A stretch of DNA of 64,000 bases from Podospora pseudocomata (lineage: Eukaryota > Ascomycota > Sordariomycetes > Sordariales > Podosporaceae). Made by a program: the position numbers and the translations under genes. Below the pieces are notes generated by a model that saw only the letters and a list, made by a program, of their open reading frames with translations, ran no database searches and was not told the DNA's origin. The stretch spans positions 4,030,001 to 4,094,000 of the forward strand of contig NW_026946363.1 of assembly GCF_035222375.1 (NCBI RefSeq), in the 5' to 3' direction. How positions within the stretch are numbered: the first letter of the stretch is position 1; every line of letters starts with the position of its first letter. Below are positions 11,502-22,568 of the stretch, piece after piece.

Positions 11502-12058
11502 TTAAAGCTTAGCAAGAACACCCTCGGCGCCAGTGTTCTCGATGCTGCCTCTAACAGAATCGACCTCGGCGTAGGTGACCTTGCCGTGGTCAACAACGAT
11601 GGCGTATCTCAGCGTGCGATCACCCTGAGTCCAGCCGATGCTCTTGGAGAATTCCAGACCGGCGTCGGACATGAATAGCTATTTTCACCTGGTTAGCACA
11701 CCCTTTATCTCATGTCACGAGGAGGAAGACATACAATAGAATCATCCTTGACACCGTTCGCCTTGCCCCAAGCGGCCATGACCCAGTGGTCGTTGGAGGC
11801 GATGAAGATGACCTGGTCGACGCCCTTGGCCTTGAGGTCGTCCAGCTTGGCGAGGTAGGAGGTCACGTGGGAGACCTGGCAGGTTGGGGTGAAGGCGCCG
11901 GGGACGGCGACGAGGACTACTTTCTTGGAGGCGAATTCTTTGCTGGCGTCGTATTGGATGCCGATGCCGCAGGCGGTGACGTTGAGGTCGCCGGTGGGGG
12001 GGACGTAGGTGAAGGTTACGTTGGGGGGGAAGGAGTCGCCTGCTTTGAGACCAGACAT
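11502..12058 (-). CDS. Peroxiredoxin-5 family thioredoxin peroxidase (PMP20/Ahp1 type), probable peroxisomal targeting
   Basis: Model: complement(join(11502..11678, 11735..12058)), 166 aa. Family knowledge: Prx5-type peroxiredoxins reduce H2O2 and alkyl hydroperoxides through a peroxidatic cysteine. That cysteine is visible in VPGAFTPTCQVSHV (about residue 60). The domain continues with DQVIFIASNDHWVMAAWGKA and, after the intron, LFMSDAGLEFSKSIGW. The intron (gtatgt...gctaac...aatag) restores SILFMSDA. The last three residues are AKL, a functional variant of the peroxisomal PTS1 signal, so a peroxisomal pool is likely by inference. No N-terminal mitochondrial leader is seen. A CRE palindrome lies about 870 bp upstream. 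Confidence 0.93.
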
Positions 12059-15000
12059 TTTGATGGTTGAAAGGGGGTTGTGTTGTGGGGAGAAAACTTG
12101 ATTCGGAATGGGATAGGTGAGTGGTGGTGGTTGATGTTGGGATGTTCGGGATGGTAAATAAATAGGGGAGGTGGTGGTCAACGGGGAAGATGGTGTGGGT
12201 GTGTGAATATCAAATTGGAGGGGTAGGAACGAGGTGTTGGTATGGTGGGTACAGAAATTGCAAGTTACTACTTTGTTTCTGCTACGTTCTAGAAGATGAA
12301 GATACAAATCTTCAGACGGGAGAGAGAGTGATACAGTTAAGGTTACACAAAACTTTTATATATGAGCCATGGTTTGGAATTATACCTGGCTGCTATGGCG
12401 GGAGACGGAAGTTTGCATTATGATTGACTGAGCTCGCCGGTGTCCGCTTGCCTTCGGCATGCCCCCCGCCCTGCCCCGCGCAGCTGTCACACATGTTAAG
12501 TCCGGCCTGTGTTGTAGAGAAATCGCGGGAAATATTGCGCAATCGGTGTGGAAGATGAGCACGAGTTTCAGGTGAGTGAAGACTGACACTTCCATTCTCA
12601 TTGTTTGAAATGTTACTCTTCAACTCAATCTCTTGAAGGGGATATGTTGGAAAACATCAGATGAACTCCGGGTGCTCCCATACCTCTTCGGGGCGGAACC
12701 GGAGAGTTTTGATATTGAAGCCACCTAACCCCACCGGATCTGCCGGCGAGCTTTCTATTGTGCTAACAACCATTTCAACCATACCAAGTTGCCAAGTCCC
12801 AAAGCCGAAGTGAGTACGGTATCTCATGTAATATTCTACGGTTCACAGTCTTCAAATATTATTCGGTCTCGCGCAGATAGACTTTGTGGCGGGGGGCGGG
12901 CGGCGGGGCATGCGGGGTGGTGGTGACGTCAATCGCCAATTGCCGTTCTCGGCCCCGGCTCCGGCCCGGATGCTGGTCGGCGGACTACAGACAGATTGGA
13001 ATCCCTTTCCACTGAATCGAGCCGGAAGTTTGTATCCTTGATTCGGCCACTTTTACATCTGTTGGCCTATCGAACATATACACTACCCATGACCTTCCGG
13101 CCTTGCGTCTTGCGTAGCCATGTCTGTTATATCATCCGTTGCCATCAAGATGGTACCTGAAGCGCAATACCACCACAGACGCTTACAAATATATATGGTA
13201 GCTTGGCAATCTTGCCTGAATAGCTAGGTAGACTGCCTTTCTATTTCCCAGGTAAGTTGATCGTGTAAGACAATGAGCTGATACCTAAAAGGCTCCTCAG
13301 AGCAAACAGAAAGCGAGGAAGCGAGAGAGACCGGGCCAGTGTACTCTGGAAAGTTCTGAATCCTGGCAGTCCAAAAACCAGACCTCGACCAGCCGAAAGA
13401 TCGCCAAAGTGAGCTTTTTGTAAGCATATGATAGATCACCTAGGCTAGAATCAAAAGAGCGAGCCAAGCTGTCGTATGTGGCCGTTGCGTCTAGTCCGCC
13501 ACTGAAGCTGCAAGACAGAGCTGTCAAGGAATGCCCTCTAACCACGTACAGTTAGAGAAGAGGTTCGGAAGTCAAGTAAGGGTAATTGTTGCGTTTGCCC
13601 AGAACTATCAACGTCCAACTGCATTATGCTAGTTGCTATTCATCGGTTAGGACGAAGCTGTTATTTTGGGTTCAGTGACTATGTGAGACCACAGAAGGCA
13701 AACGGAAGAGGGACAATAGCATTATGCTTGAACGTAGAAAGGTCTGTCTTCGAGGGATATCCTGAGGCCTCTGCAGACTTCATCGAGGCCTCAATCGGAT
13801 GGCTGGACCTATTTTCAAAGGGTCCTGTTACAAAAGCAACGGCAATAGGTGAGGGGCAAGCTGCCGCCCACTTCGCAAAAGGTCCAGTCAGCCGAAAAAA
13901 AGCAAGTGTTGGATACAAAAATCACAGACTTTACTGCGGCCGAGAGAGGGTCTCGATGTTCGATACAATTGCTGCTCAGACATTCCAGTCCTGCAGCCAC
14001 TATCACCCACCTGCTTCCTCTGGAAAGTAGGTGGTTGAAGCTGCGAGGGACGGGTCGACATCCGTACCAAAGCTTTGGTCTGGAGAATCTTCGTCAGGTC
14101 AATCTGCGCTGACGAATGCCGGCAGTGCTAATGAGATGGGGACGAACAAGCGGGGTAGTTTCTCATCCGTAATCTCCCCAAGGCACGCAAATTCAAAATA
14201 CGGTTCAAAACTTGGTGGGAATTTTTGGAGGTCGGCGATCAACTCCAGCCACAACTGGCAGCTCAGATCTCGAGACGGGAGGATGGATCTTGCTGGCCGT
14301 TTGATCTCTAACTCTGATTGGATCAAAACCCCACGACAAGACTTTGTGGAGCCGAACAGATCCATGATTTTCGACAGGGATGGCTCAGGCCCGAGCTTAC
14401 GCTGAGAGCTTCCCCCCTGTCCAGAGACTGGGCAATCACTTCCCGAGTTGGACTGTGAAGAGTCAACTTTCGACGCTTCTCGAGTGTCTCTGCAACTGAG
14501 ATTTTCTCTGCTGCATGACATTGGACCAACCAGAGTCAAAAATGCGATGCAATCACTGCATGAGAACGGGACGAGGCACGAGACGAGCGTCCTGTCAAGT
14601 CGGAACGAAACCACGATTTCCTCTCCATCACAAGACTTTCTTGTTTGCATCATCTGCCAGCATCGCGAAGACCATCGGCCGTCATTTTCTCAGTGTTGCA
14701 CCAATACTCTTGGCATCTAATCTTTCCAGCCTCGGGTTCGTATGTAAGAACCCAGCAAGGGCCAGCACGACTCCATACCAGTTGGCCATCCTCGACTTAC
14801 ACTAGCGACTGAGAAATTCTCACTCAAGAGAGAGCACTTGAGACACATTCAAGTCGAGACCAAAGTCGGCTCAGCCGTGTTATACAAGCCTCCTCTATTA
14901 TCTGAGATATCAGCCGGGACTCGGCAGAGACGACCGGAGGCCCAGACAAGGCCTCGATATGATTCTCAGGTTCCAATCGGGCGGGTTTCCAGGACGGAAA

Positions 15001-15684
15001 CTGATCTTGACGTTGGTGTTTCATCCAATCACGACAGGAGTCTGTGTGTTGATCACATCCGATTCGGGACATCCCAGGTCGAGGCCCGCCAAATTGCTTT
15101 TTTCATCCTATCTCGCAACCTCTCCGGCCCCTGTCCATGATATCTTGTCCCTGGTGGCGTTTCCCTCCATCTAACCTCCGAGTCTCCCTCGATTCACCTC
15201 GAGCTAGCATTATGAAGACCAATGGGCATCCAGAGTCGATACGGGAAGCCACGCGGTAAATTGGAAACACTTGCAGCTGTCCTTGTGAAAGCCACTTAGC
15301 AATGCCCACCAACCAAGACGGAAGCAAGAAGTATCATTTCCTGCTTTTGCAGCATGTTGAGAGGGGGTTAGAATGACGGAGTCGAGTGAATCAGAGTATA
15401 TGAGCAGCCCCCCCTCCGCACTCAAACCCTCTAACTCTGTAACCAGCGCTCTATCAGCAGGTCACTACAGCACCTTTCCACCCCTTGTCTTGCCCCTTCC
15501 CAGTTGACGTTATTGTCCACAACTGACTCACTCCTTTGAAGCTCACATTGACCTTGTTGATCTGCCCCAAGGTCGAAGGTGTCAAGGCCTACCCAACTTG
15601 TTGAAGACGCTCATTCTTTCTCCTCCCTGTCTACTTCACCATTTGTGCCAGGCTCACACGCCTTGGTTGGTACATTCGTTCAAC
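12059..15684. other. 3.6-kb intergenic region, peroxiredoxin to RAX1-like gene
   Basis: No recognisable gene. The longest frames (13626..14030 forward, 14099..14653 reverse) are Ser-rich or mixed with no domain, and I could not extend them with introns. Sites worth noting are TGACGTCA at 12924 and TGACTCA at 15524..15530, the latter about 155 bp before the RAX1-like start. The composition is ordinary, not AT-rich, so there is no sign of a repeat-induced mutation block. Confidence 0.55.
12924..12931. promoter_or_regulatory. CRE palindrome TGACGTCA (ATF/CREB-type bZIP site)
   Basis: Exact TGACGTCA in the region upstream of the peroxiredoxin gene. Atf1-type factors bind this sequence under oxidative and osmotic stress. 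The link to the peroxiredoxin is inference from position only. Confidence 0.45.
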
Positions 15685-17213
15685 ATGGCAATCCTAAACC
15701 TGTTACCCTTGAACTATCGGCGGCCAGCCTTGGTCGAAAGACCAGCAACAAGCGCCAGTCAAGTTTCGACACAGCAGTCTGAAGGTGGGTCTGTCTATCA
15801 AGGTGACACATCCTTGAAGTCGATCAGGTCGGGCAGCTCAGGAGGTATCCCGCCGCCTCTCAGCTTTGATCGTATCATCGAAGGGGGCACCTGCCCTGTA
15901 AGATTCTTCAATTCCGCCCCTTCAGACATCTGCTAACATGAAATCCTCAGCCTTGTACCGTTCGTGACTTCATGAACTATCTCATCTACGTCGAGCGCTC
16001 TGCCGAAAACCTCCAATTTTTCCTATGGTACCGCGACTTTGAGAAGCGCTTCAACGAAGCTCAAACAGCGGATCTCACCCTCGCACCAGAATGGACCCTG
16101 GCGATGGAGGAAGAAGCCATTGCCCGTATCAAGAAGGAGCAGGCCGAGAAGGCCCGCGTCAAGCCCTCCAAGTCTGTCAGCCCAGCCGTGGCTGAAATCT
16201 TCAAGGGCACCGACTTTGAGAAGCCCATCCGGAAGCCCTCCGTGGCCACCACCATTGCCACGACCCCCATAAGCCCCCTGGCAGCAAGCAACGGTGGGGA
16301 TCCGTTTGGTACCCCCCCTCGCACCCCCTCAGACCGTGGTCATCACTACCCTAATTCAACCACAGCAACAACCTACAACACTGCCGCCAACGAAGCCTTT
16401 GCGCTGGCTGGGCTCAAGGCCCCATTCACGGTTCAGCCGTTCAGGGTCGAGTTGGACAGGATCATCGCGACGTATATCATGTCCGGCAGCCCAAGGCAAC
16501 TCAACCTTTCTGACCGGGAGCAAAAGGCTGTGCTGCAAGCTCTTTGTTTCACTACTCATCCCTCTGCGCTGAGGGTGGTGGTTAGGAGCGTAGAGTCTAC
16601 TCTTCGTCAGCAAGCCCACCCCAACTTCATCCGCTGGTCGATTTGCAATGGTAACCCTGTCAGAGTAACATTCGCCCGCTGCCTTGGAGTAGGCACTATC
16701 GCTCTGAGCACCATCGCCGCCATCATCCTCACTTTGTCATCTGCCCCTAGAGGCTTCAGGGCGCTGCCAGCAATAGGGTGGGTGATTGGCGTTGCAACAC
16801 TCGTAGCAGCATACAAGGGAATGTGCGTGGTCTTGCATGGCCTCCATCACAGACACGTGAGACCATGGGAGCTGTTTGTTGTTGACGAGGAGGACCATCA
16901 GCAGAACGAGAAGGAACAGGATGTGAGGAGTGAAAAGAGTCTGGAGACTGGGAGCAACAGTTTTGAGAATGAGCCGTGGGTGGTCAAGTATGAGAAAAGG
17001 AATTTGATCAGGAAGATTTTTGATGGGGAGGTTTGGTGAGTACTACTACTAAGGGGTGGGTAGGGACCAGACTAACATGCGTACAGGATTCAGGAACCGG
17101 CGCTTAGACAGATCCAGGACACCATTTTTGTGCAGAGCTTGCTGTTTGCGTTTATTTGCGCGGGGGGGTTGACGGCAATTTTTGTGCCGCTTCCGGGTGG
17201 GAATCTGTTTTGA
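15685..17213 (+). CDS. RAX1: RGS-domain membrane protein, Rax1-like
   Basis: Model: join(15685..15897, 15951..17035, 17087..17213), 474 aa. The N-terminus is Ser-rich. An RGS-like domain begins near residue 55 (LSFDRIIEGG...DFMNYLIYVERSAENLQFFL) and is interrupted by a Ser/Pro/Thr-rich insert (about residues 130-200), then continues (PFRVELDRIIATYI..., SPRQLNLSD). Three hydrophobic segments follow: around VGTIALSTIAAIIL, ALPAIGWVIGVATLVAAY and, in the last exon, FVQSLLFAFICAGGLTAIF. An RGS-like domain followed by C-terminal membrane spans is the layout of Rax1, which marks polarity sites in yeast and affects growth and stress in aspergilli. The last intron (gtgagt...gactaac...tacag) must be removed, or the protein loses its third span. 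The symbol is by analogy. Confidence 0.82.
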
Positions 17214-18149
17214 ATACGATGATGTGCAGTCGTATAAGCAAGGGGATTGGGGTATGTCCGGGGAAAACACGGAGTATGTATGACTTGTAACACTATCAAC
17301 TCGGACCTCGAAAAAGCACAAGCGGTCTGGGAAAGCTGGGGAATCTGGGGGTTTGGCTTTATATGGTATCGGGGATATGGGTCCCAGGTTCAAAAATGAC
17401 GTGACGTGACGACGGGTATGATTGTGTCTGTAGCTAGCACAAGGCCGGTTTCGAACTTTGGTCTTGGTTTGGGAAATTCAACAACAGTGAGCAAAACAAG
17501 ACGCAAAGTCCCAACTCAACCGAGAGCTCGGAGACGGAGCCATTCTTAGCCCCAGCGGCGACCTCGATGAATTTGGAGTTGAGGACAGAGCGGTGCTGCG
17601 GTGCTGCGGTGCTGTCAGACGAATGCTGCAGACGACCGAGGCTCCCGACGGCCGAACAATGCCTCGGGGCTGGCTCGTACAGCTGGAAATGTTGTGGCGC
17701 GAACCGAGTCGTTTGTCAGACGATAGCACCAGACTTTCTTTCTCAATGGGAGAATGGATGGAGGGGTTGGCTTGGCGGCGTTAAAACAGTGGTCAGAACT
17801 CGGCATTTTTCTCCTTTGGGGGCGTGACCTCGGGCGAATGGGCAGGCAATGCAGGCGCAGAAGGGAGGGGGCGCGCCTTATCGATAACCCGACTTTCTGG
17901 CTTTTGAGCCGTGGGACCGGACCACTGCGGGTGCTGCAGGCTCAAAACTCGCCAGGATGAGCGTGCGGGATGAGTTCTACGAAGTAATTCTGAGCATTCC
18001 GGAGAATAAAAAGGTTGAGCGCTCTACAGCGCGAATCAAAACTCCGCTTCCGATGGCCCCTTTCATTGACACGTTGATGCCTCCCTGAACTCACCTTCCC
18101 ATCGCTGTTTCAATTCCCCTGATGGGAGAGCACCCCCGACCACCGAACC
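17214..18149. other. Intergenic, RAX1-like to pantothenate kinase
   Basis: No gene supported. It contains the TGACG array at 17397 and a short GGTGCTGC direct repeat near 17592. The rest is the probable promoter of the kinase. Confidence 0.55.
17397..17411. repeat. Tandem TGACG half-site array
   Basis: TGACGTGACGTGACG: three TGACG bZIP half-sites in direct register, 5 bp apart, between the RAX1-like gene and pantothenate kinase. Confidence 0.4.
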
Positions 18150-19858
18150 ATGCCGAACGATATCTACCAGGCCGATGCCCCGCTGCTTTCCGGAGACGTG
18201 ACGGCGGCCGTGGGCGAAGAGGCCCGGGAGCACGGAGCGCACGCCCCGACCGATGGCAACATCCTCTCATCGCTTGTCATCCCGAACGAAGTTCCTCCTG
18301 TCCACGGCCGTCGCGAAAGGTCCGGCACCGTCTGCATTGCCGAAATCGACGAGACGCTGAGCCATCCTGGCTCGGTGCGCATCAACGTCAAGGGCGCATT
18401 CATCGTCGACCAGGACAGCAGCACCCCGACGCACTCCGATGACGGCCGGAGCGGATCCCCCGGCCGGTCGCCAGTCCGGCACGAGACCCAGGATATTCGG
18501 CTGCCGAACCACACTGCCGTCGTGAGCCATATTGCCATTGATGTAGGCTCTGCGACCCCTGAAATTCACAATGATGTCATCTTGCTGATTGGTCGTTCCA
18601 GATTGGTGGTTCCCTTGCCAAGCTTGTCTACTTCTCCCGAGAGGCTCACTCGACCGAACCGGGCGGACGGCTCAACTTCCAGAGTTTTGAGACGGATCAT
18701 ATAGATGATTGCCTCGAGTTTATGCGCAAGCTGAAGCGCAGGTACCAGCGGGCCAACGGGGCCAACAGCCCACCGGCGTCTGAACTCTGTGTCATGGCGA
18801 CAGGAGGCGGTGCCTACAAGTTCTACGACAAGATCCGAGAGGTGCTTGGCGTCGATGTCTTGAGGGAAGATGAAATGGAATGCCTCATCATTGGCCTTGA
18901 TTTCTTCATCAACGAGATCCCACGTGAGGTCTTCACCTACTCGGAAGAACATCCCATGCAGTTCGTGGAGCCAGGAGACAATGTATACCCATACCTCCTT
19001 GTCAACATTGGTTCTGGCGTATCATTCCTCAAAGTTTCCGGACCCCGGGAATATGAGCGTGTTGGCGGTACTTCACTAGGAGGTGGCACTCTATGGGGTC
19101 TCCTGAGTCTCCTTACCGGTGCGCGCACATTCGACGAAATGCTGGACCTTGCCTCTGAAGGTGACAACAGCAACGTGGACATGCTCGTCGGCGACATCTA
19201 CGGCACCGACTACGGCAAGATTGGCCTGAAGAGCACCACCATCGCCAGCTCGTTTGGTAAAGTCTTCCGCAAGAAGCGGCAAGCCGAGACCGAAGCCGAA
19301 GACAGCGGCGGCCTTGCTCACAAGGATCAACTCCACCATCGCCAACAACAACCCCGTACCCACAATGGCGTGCACACCCCACCACTTCTAGACGAAGACG
19401 TGGAACAGCCCGAGCCACAACTATCAGACTTCATGTCCAAAGACCCCAGCCGCCCCTTTTCGTCAGCCGACATCTCCAGGTCACTGCTGTACGCTATCAG
19501 CAACAACATTGGCCAGATCGCCTACCTCCAAAGCCAGATCCACGGGCTGTCTCACATTTACTTTGGTGGCTCATTCATCCGCGGCCACCCCCAAACGATG
19601 AACACCCTCAGCTACGCCATCAAGTTCTGGAGCAAGGGGGCCAAGCAGGCCTACTTCTTGCGCCATGAGGGCTACCTCGGTGCTGTGGGTGCGTTCCTCA
19701 AGAGACAGCCCCGGAACTGGGGTAGAAGGGGGTCGTTTGAGGAGGCCGCGCTGGAGCTCAGAATGCGGGCGCGGACGAGAAGTGCGGATTCTATCCCCGA
19801 GGAGGTAATATCCTCTGTGGATGACAAGCTCAGTGGAGGCGAGGAAGTTGCTGCTTGA
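18150..19858 (+). CDS. CAB1: Pantothenate kinase (eukaryotic type II PanK)
   Basis: Model: join(18150..18542, 18602..19858), 549 aa. It phosphorylates pantothenate, the first step of CoA synthesis. After a ~110-residue variable leader come HIAIDIGGSLAKLVYF (phosphate-binding loop, formed by splicing out gtaggc...ttccag), LCVMATGGGAYKF, YLLVNIGSGVSFLKV and the signature YERVGGTSLGGGTLWGL. The C-terminal half has ISNNIGQIAYLQSQ, IYFGGSFIRGH and a final HEGYLGAVGAFL. A His/Gln-rich insert of about 50 residues (near RKKRQAE to DVEQPEPQ) interrupts the fold, as in other filamentous fungi. In yeast this gene is essential; feedback by acyl-CoA is known for the family and cannot be read here. Confidence 0.95.
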
Positions 19859-20662
19859 TGATGGAAAGTCTTTTTCTGGTGTTGTTCTTGTTGTGTGCGG
19901 AGCATAAAACATTTTGACAAGCTAGGCGTTTTGGGGGTTTGGCTGTTTGACGAGCGTATACTTGTTGTACTACTGCTTTTTGTAATGGTGTTTCTTCTTT
20001 GGGACGGCGGCGACGGCGGCACAGACCTCATTCTTTTTCTTCCTCTCCTTCTCCTTCTTGCTGAGGCCACAGGCGATCCCTGCCTAGAAGGGGGTTGTTC
20101 TTGGATGTTAGATTCTTGTCTTTTTTTTTCTTTTTCTTTTTTTTTTTGGTTTTTTTTTTGGGGGGGGGGTTGTGAAGAGTGGCAACCTGTTTTTTTAGAG
20201 AGATACCTTATTCGTGTAGTAGCTTCGTTGTTTATCACCTTTTTGGATGTTGATACCAAGAAGAAACAGAAGGCATATTCACATTTTTTTCACCATGCAT
20301 CTTCTTTGAGTGATGTTGTGTCGCCAAATCAATCAAAGTCATCCATCAAAAAAGTCAAATGTAAATTGCAAGTTCAGTATAAACTCCATTCCCCCTACCG
20401 TGCTTCCCTTGTCTGCTTTTCCCTCCGTTCTTTCTTGTCCACCACCGACCAACCAACCACACACCACCATCTTCCACGTTTTATGGGTAATTGTACAGAT
20501 ACAATTTCCTCACATCTTCCCCCCACGCCGAAAAAATGAATAAAAGACCATCGTTTGTTACACACACACACTTGCTATTAGTGCACGCATTTTCACACTG
20601 CCCCCCAAACAACCAAAAGCTTCTCCATGTCCCTCTCCTGCAGCACGCCTCGTTCCTTCCCT
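19859..20662. other. Convergent 3' region, pantothenate kinase/MPC2
   Basis: About 800 bp, very T-rich on the forward strand, with the T/G homopolymer at 20121-20169. Frames here are low-complexity translations of the tract, not genes. Confidence 0.65.
20121..20169. repeat. Homopolymer tract: T runs followed by a G run
   Basis: Runs of T broken by single C or GG, ending in about ten G. It lies between the convergent pantothenate kinase and MPC2 genes. Slippage-prone, so the run lengths may be unreliable. Confidence 0.8.
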
Positions 20663-21295
20663 CTATGAAGACTTGTGCTTAATAGCCTCCTTGGCCTCCT
20701 TGACCGCCTCCTTGGCCTCGCCGACCTCCTCCGCGAGCTTCTTCTGGGCCTGGTGGTGGAGGAAGATGCGGCTGCACTGGATCACGCCGACGCATCCGAG
20801 GAAAAAGTTGACTGCGGCGAGGCTGAATATGGGTGCATGTTAGCGTATGTTTTGTGGGTATAGGGAAAGGGAGGGGGGGAAGGAAAGCTTACAGGTAGTT
20901 CTTGGGCTTGATGATCAAGCACCATCTCGTCCAGATGATGCCGGTGGTCGTGAGGGCGGCGTTTTGGGTCAGGGAGAGGGACTCGGCGGGGCGGGCAAAG
21001 TCTGAGACGCCGACAAGGACGAGGCCCCATTTCATCATTGGTGCCCTGGCGGGGAGAGAGGATGTGTTAGTGACTGATTTGGATCGCGGGGGAGTTGATT
21101 TCGGGGGCAAACATACCAAAAGTGCACAGTCTTGGGACCCTTCTCGCTCTTCCAGAACTGCTGCATCCATGACTCTGGCGCGGCATTGGCCGTGGACTCG
21201 GTGGACTGGAAGCGGCGGGTGGTCTTGGAGGCGTTTTGCTGGAAGAAAGTGCGGGCGCGGAAGGCCGGGCGGGAGGCGCGGAAGATGGTGGACAT
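20663..21295 (-). CDS. MPC2: Mitochondrial pyruvate carrier subunit MPC2
   Basis: Model: complement(join(20663..20823, 20894..21045, 21117..21295)), 163 aa. MPC1/MPC2 heterodimers import pyruvate across the inner mitochondrial membrane. The N-terminal ~35 residues look like a matrix or inner-membrane presequence (Arg/Ser-rich, RRFQSTEST). The core is recognised by FWKSEKGPKTVHFWAPMMKW, GVSDFARPAESLSLTQNAAL, GIIWTRWCLIIKPKNY and LAAVNFFLGCVGVIQ. The C-terminus is a charged Ala/Glu/Lys helix. Introns start gtatgt and gtaagc, and both joins (HFW|APMM and NYL|LAAV) fall inside family sequence. It shares a 760-bp divergent promoter with the complex I subunit gene. Confidence 0.95.
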
Positions 21296-22055
21296 CTTGA
21301 CGACGGTATGCTAATTGCGCAAACAATCAACGGAGGTGAGGTCGGGGGTGGGAAAGGTGCTCGTCGTCAGGGGTGGTAATGACGGGGGTTGAGAAGTATT
21401 AAGGTTCGGTCGGTCGGGAGGTCGTCGGGGGACGGAATCAATTCAGGGAGGTGTAGGATGTGGACTCCGGTCACCGGCGGGTGGGAGAGATGGAATTTAT
21501 TTTGAACCCAGGGATTTTTCTTATGTCAGTTGTTAGTTAAGGAAAATCTATGATGGATTGGAGGCAAGACAAGTTGGCATATGGGGAGCTCGGACTGGAC
21601 GTAATAGGACGAAAAGAGATAATTCAATCCCTCATGACTCTTGTCCAAAGACAGCTTCGCAAGTTGAACCTCCGGTGGTGGGAATGACGAGCTGGACAGC
21701 GATGCGAACAAGGCTCTCGCTGGCAGTCGGCCAACGCGCCGTGGGTCCGTTGGGGAATCCGGGGATAAGAATTTCTGGCGGGCCTTTCTTGTCTGGTCCG
21801 TGCACCGCTCAGGCTTTGTGCAACCACCCCTCGAAGTTATGCATACTGTTTTATGCAGCGCAGGAAGTTAAGAGGTGCAGCGTTGCAAGCAACTTGCGCC
21901 AGCAGCAAGAGCTCCATTTTGAATCAATCGAGCCTCCACGACCCGCGAAAGCCCACTTCCTTGTTGCCCTGGGGCCGGACAGCAAACGACAACAACAAAA
22001 CGAACCAATCGAGCGACTAGTTTCCCTTCCGTTTTCATATACAGAGCATATCAAG
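21296..22055. promoter_or_regulatory. Shared divergent promoter, MPC2/NDUFA2-type subunit
   Basis: The only sequence between two oppositely transcribed genes for mitochondrial inner-membrane proteins. No other gene is supported. Sharing a promoter region suggests, but does not show, co-regulation. Confidence 0.5.
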
Positions 22056-22568
22056 ATGTCGGGCAGATACGCTTTCGCCAAGGGCCTCAAGGAGGTTCGC
22101 TTCCTCTTCTGCCAGACTGGTGAGCACAGCGCTGCTACTCGGTATGTTTGCGCCTCCGGACTGCATTGGCAGTGCCTTAAGTACAGGATATTGATTAATG
22201 ATTGTTGTTGGTGTAGGTCTTTCCTTAGCCGCGCATACCCCATCATGAAGAAGAACAACCCATCGACACCCATCATGCTCCGCGAGGCCCAGGGCACACT
22301 ACCCAAGATCTATGCGAGATATGGTCCGTTTTCAACACCAAGGAGTTTGTCGAGAACTGCGATATAAGAAAGAATACTGACATACTGGGTAGGACTTGGT
22401 CAGGAGAAGAGCCAGTCATTAGAAGGTATGGTCTACATCTGAGGGTGGTAGGAGGCGGTTGGAAGGAGGACTAAGGGTGACTCGTGCTAATATTACTCTG
22501 GTATAGGACTTTCCGACAAGCAGATCGAGGATGCCGTCACACAGCTCGTCAAGAACGAGACTTCATAA
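22056..22568 (+). CDS. NDUFA2: NADH:ubiquinone oxidoreductase B8/NDUFA2 subunit (10.5 kDa)
   Basis: Model: join(22056..22141, 22217..22323, 22393..22425, 22507..22568), 95 aa. This is an accessory subunit of the complex I matrix arm with a thioredoxin-like fold. Recognised by MSGRYAFAKGLKEVRFLFCQ, SFLSRAYPIMKKNNP, PIMLREAQGTLPKIYARY and GLSDKQIEDAVTQLVKN. There are four small exons; exon 3 is 33 nt. Introns start gtatgt, gtccgt and gtatgg, the middle one atypical, yet the joins (ATRSFLS, RYGLGQEKS, LEGLSDK) all fit the family. Length is normal. Confidence 0.94.

Noticed and set aside
14099-14653. 184-codon reverse frame in the 12-15.7 kb gap
   Set aside because: Cys/Ser-rich, no domain, overlapped by equally long frames on the other strand and no supporting introns.
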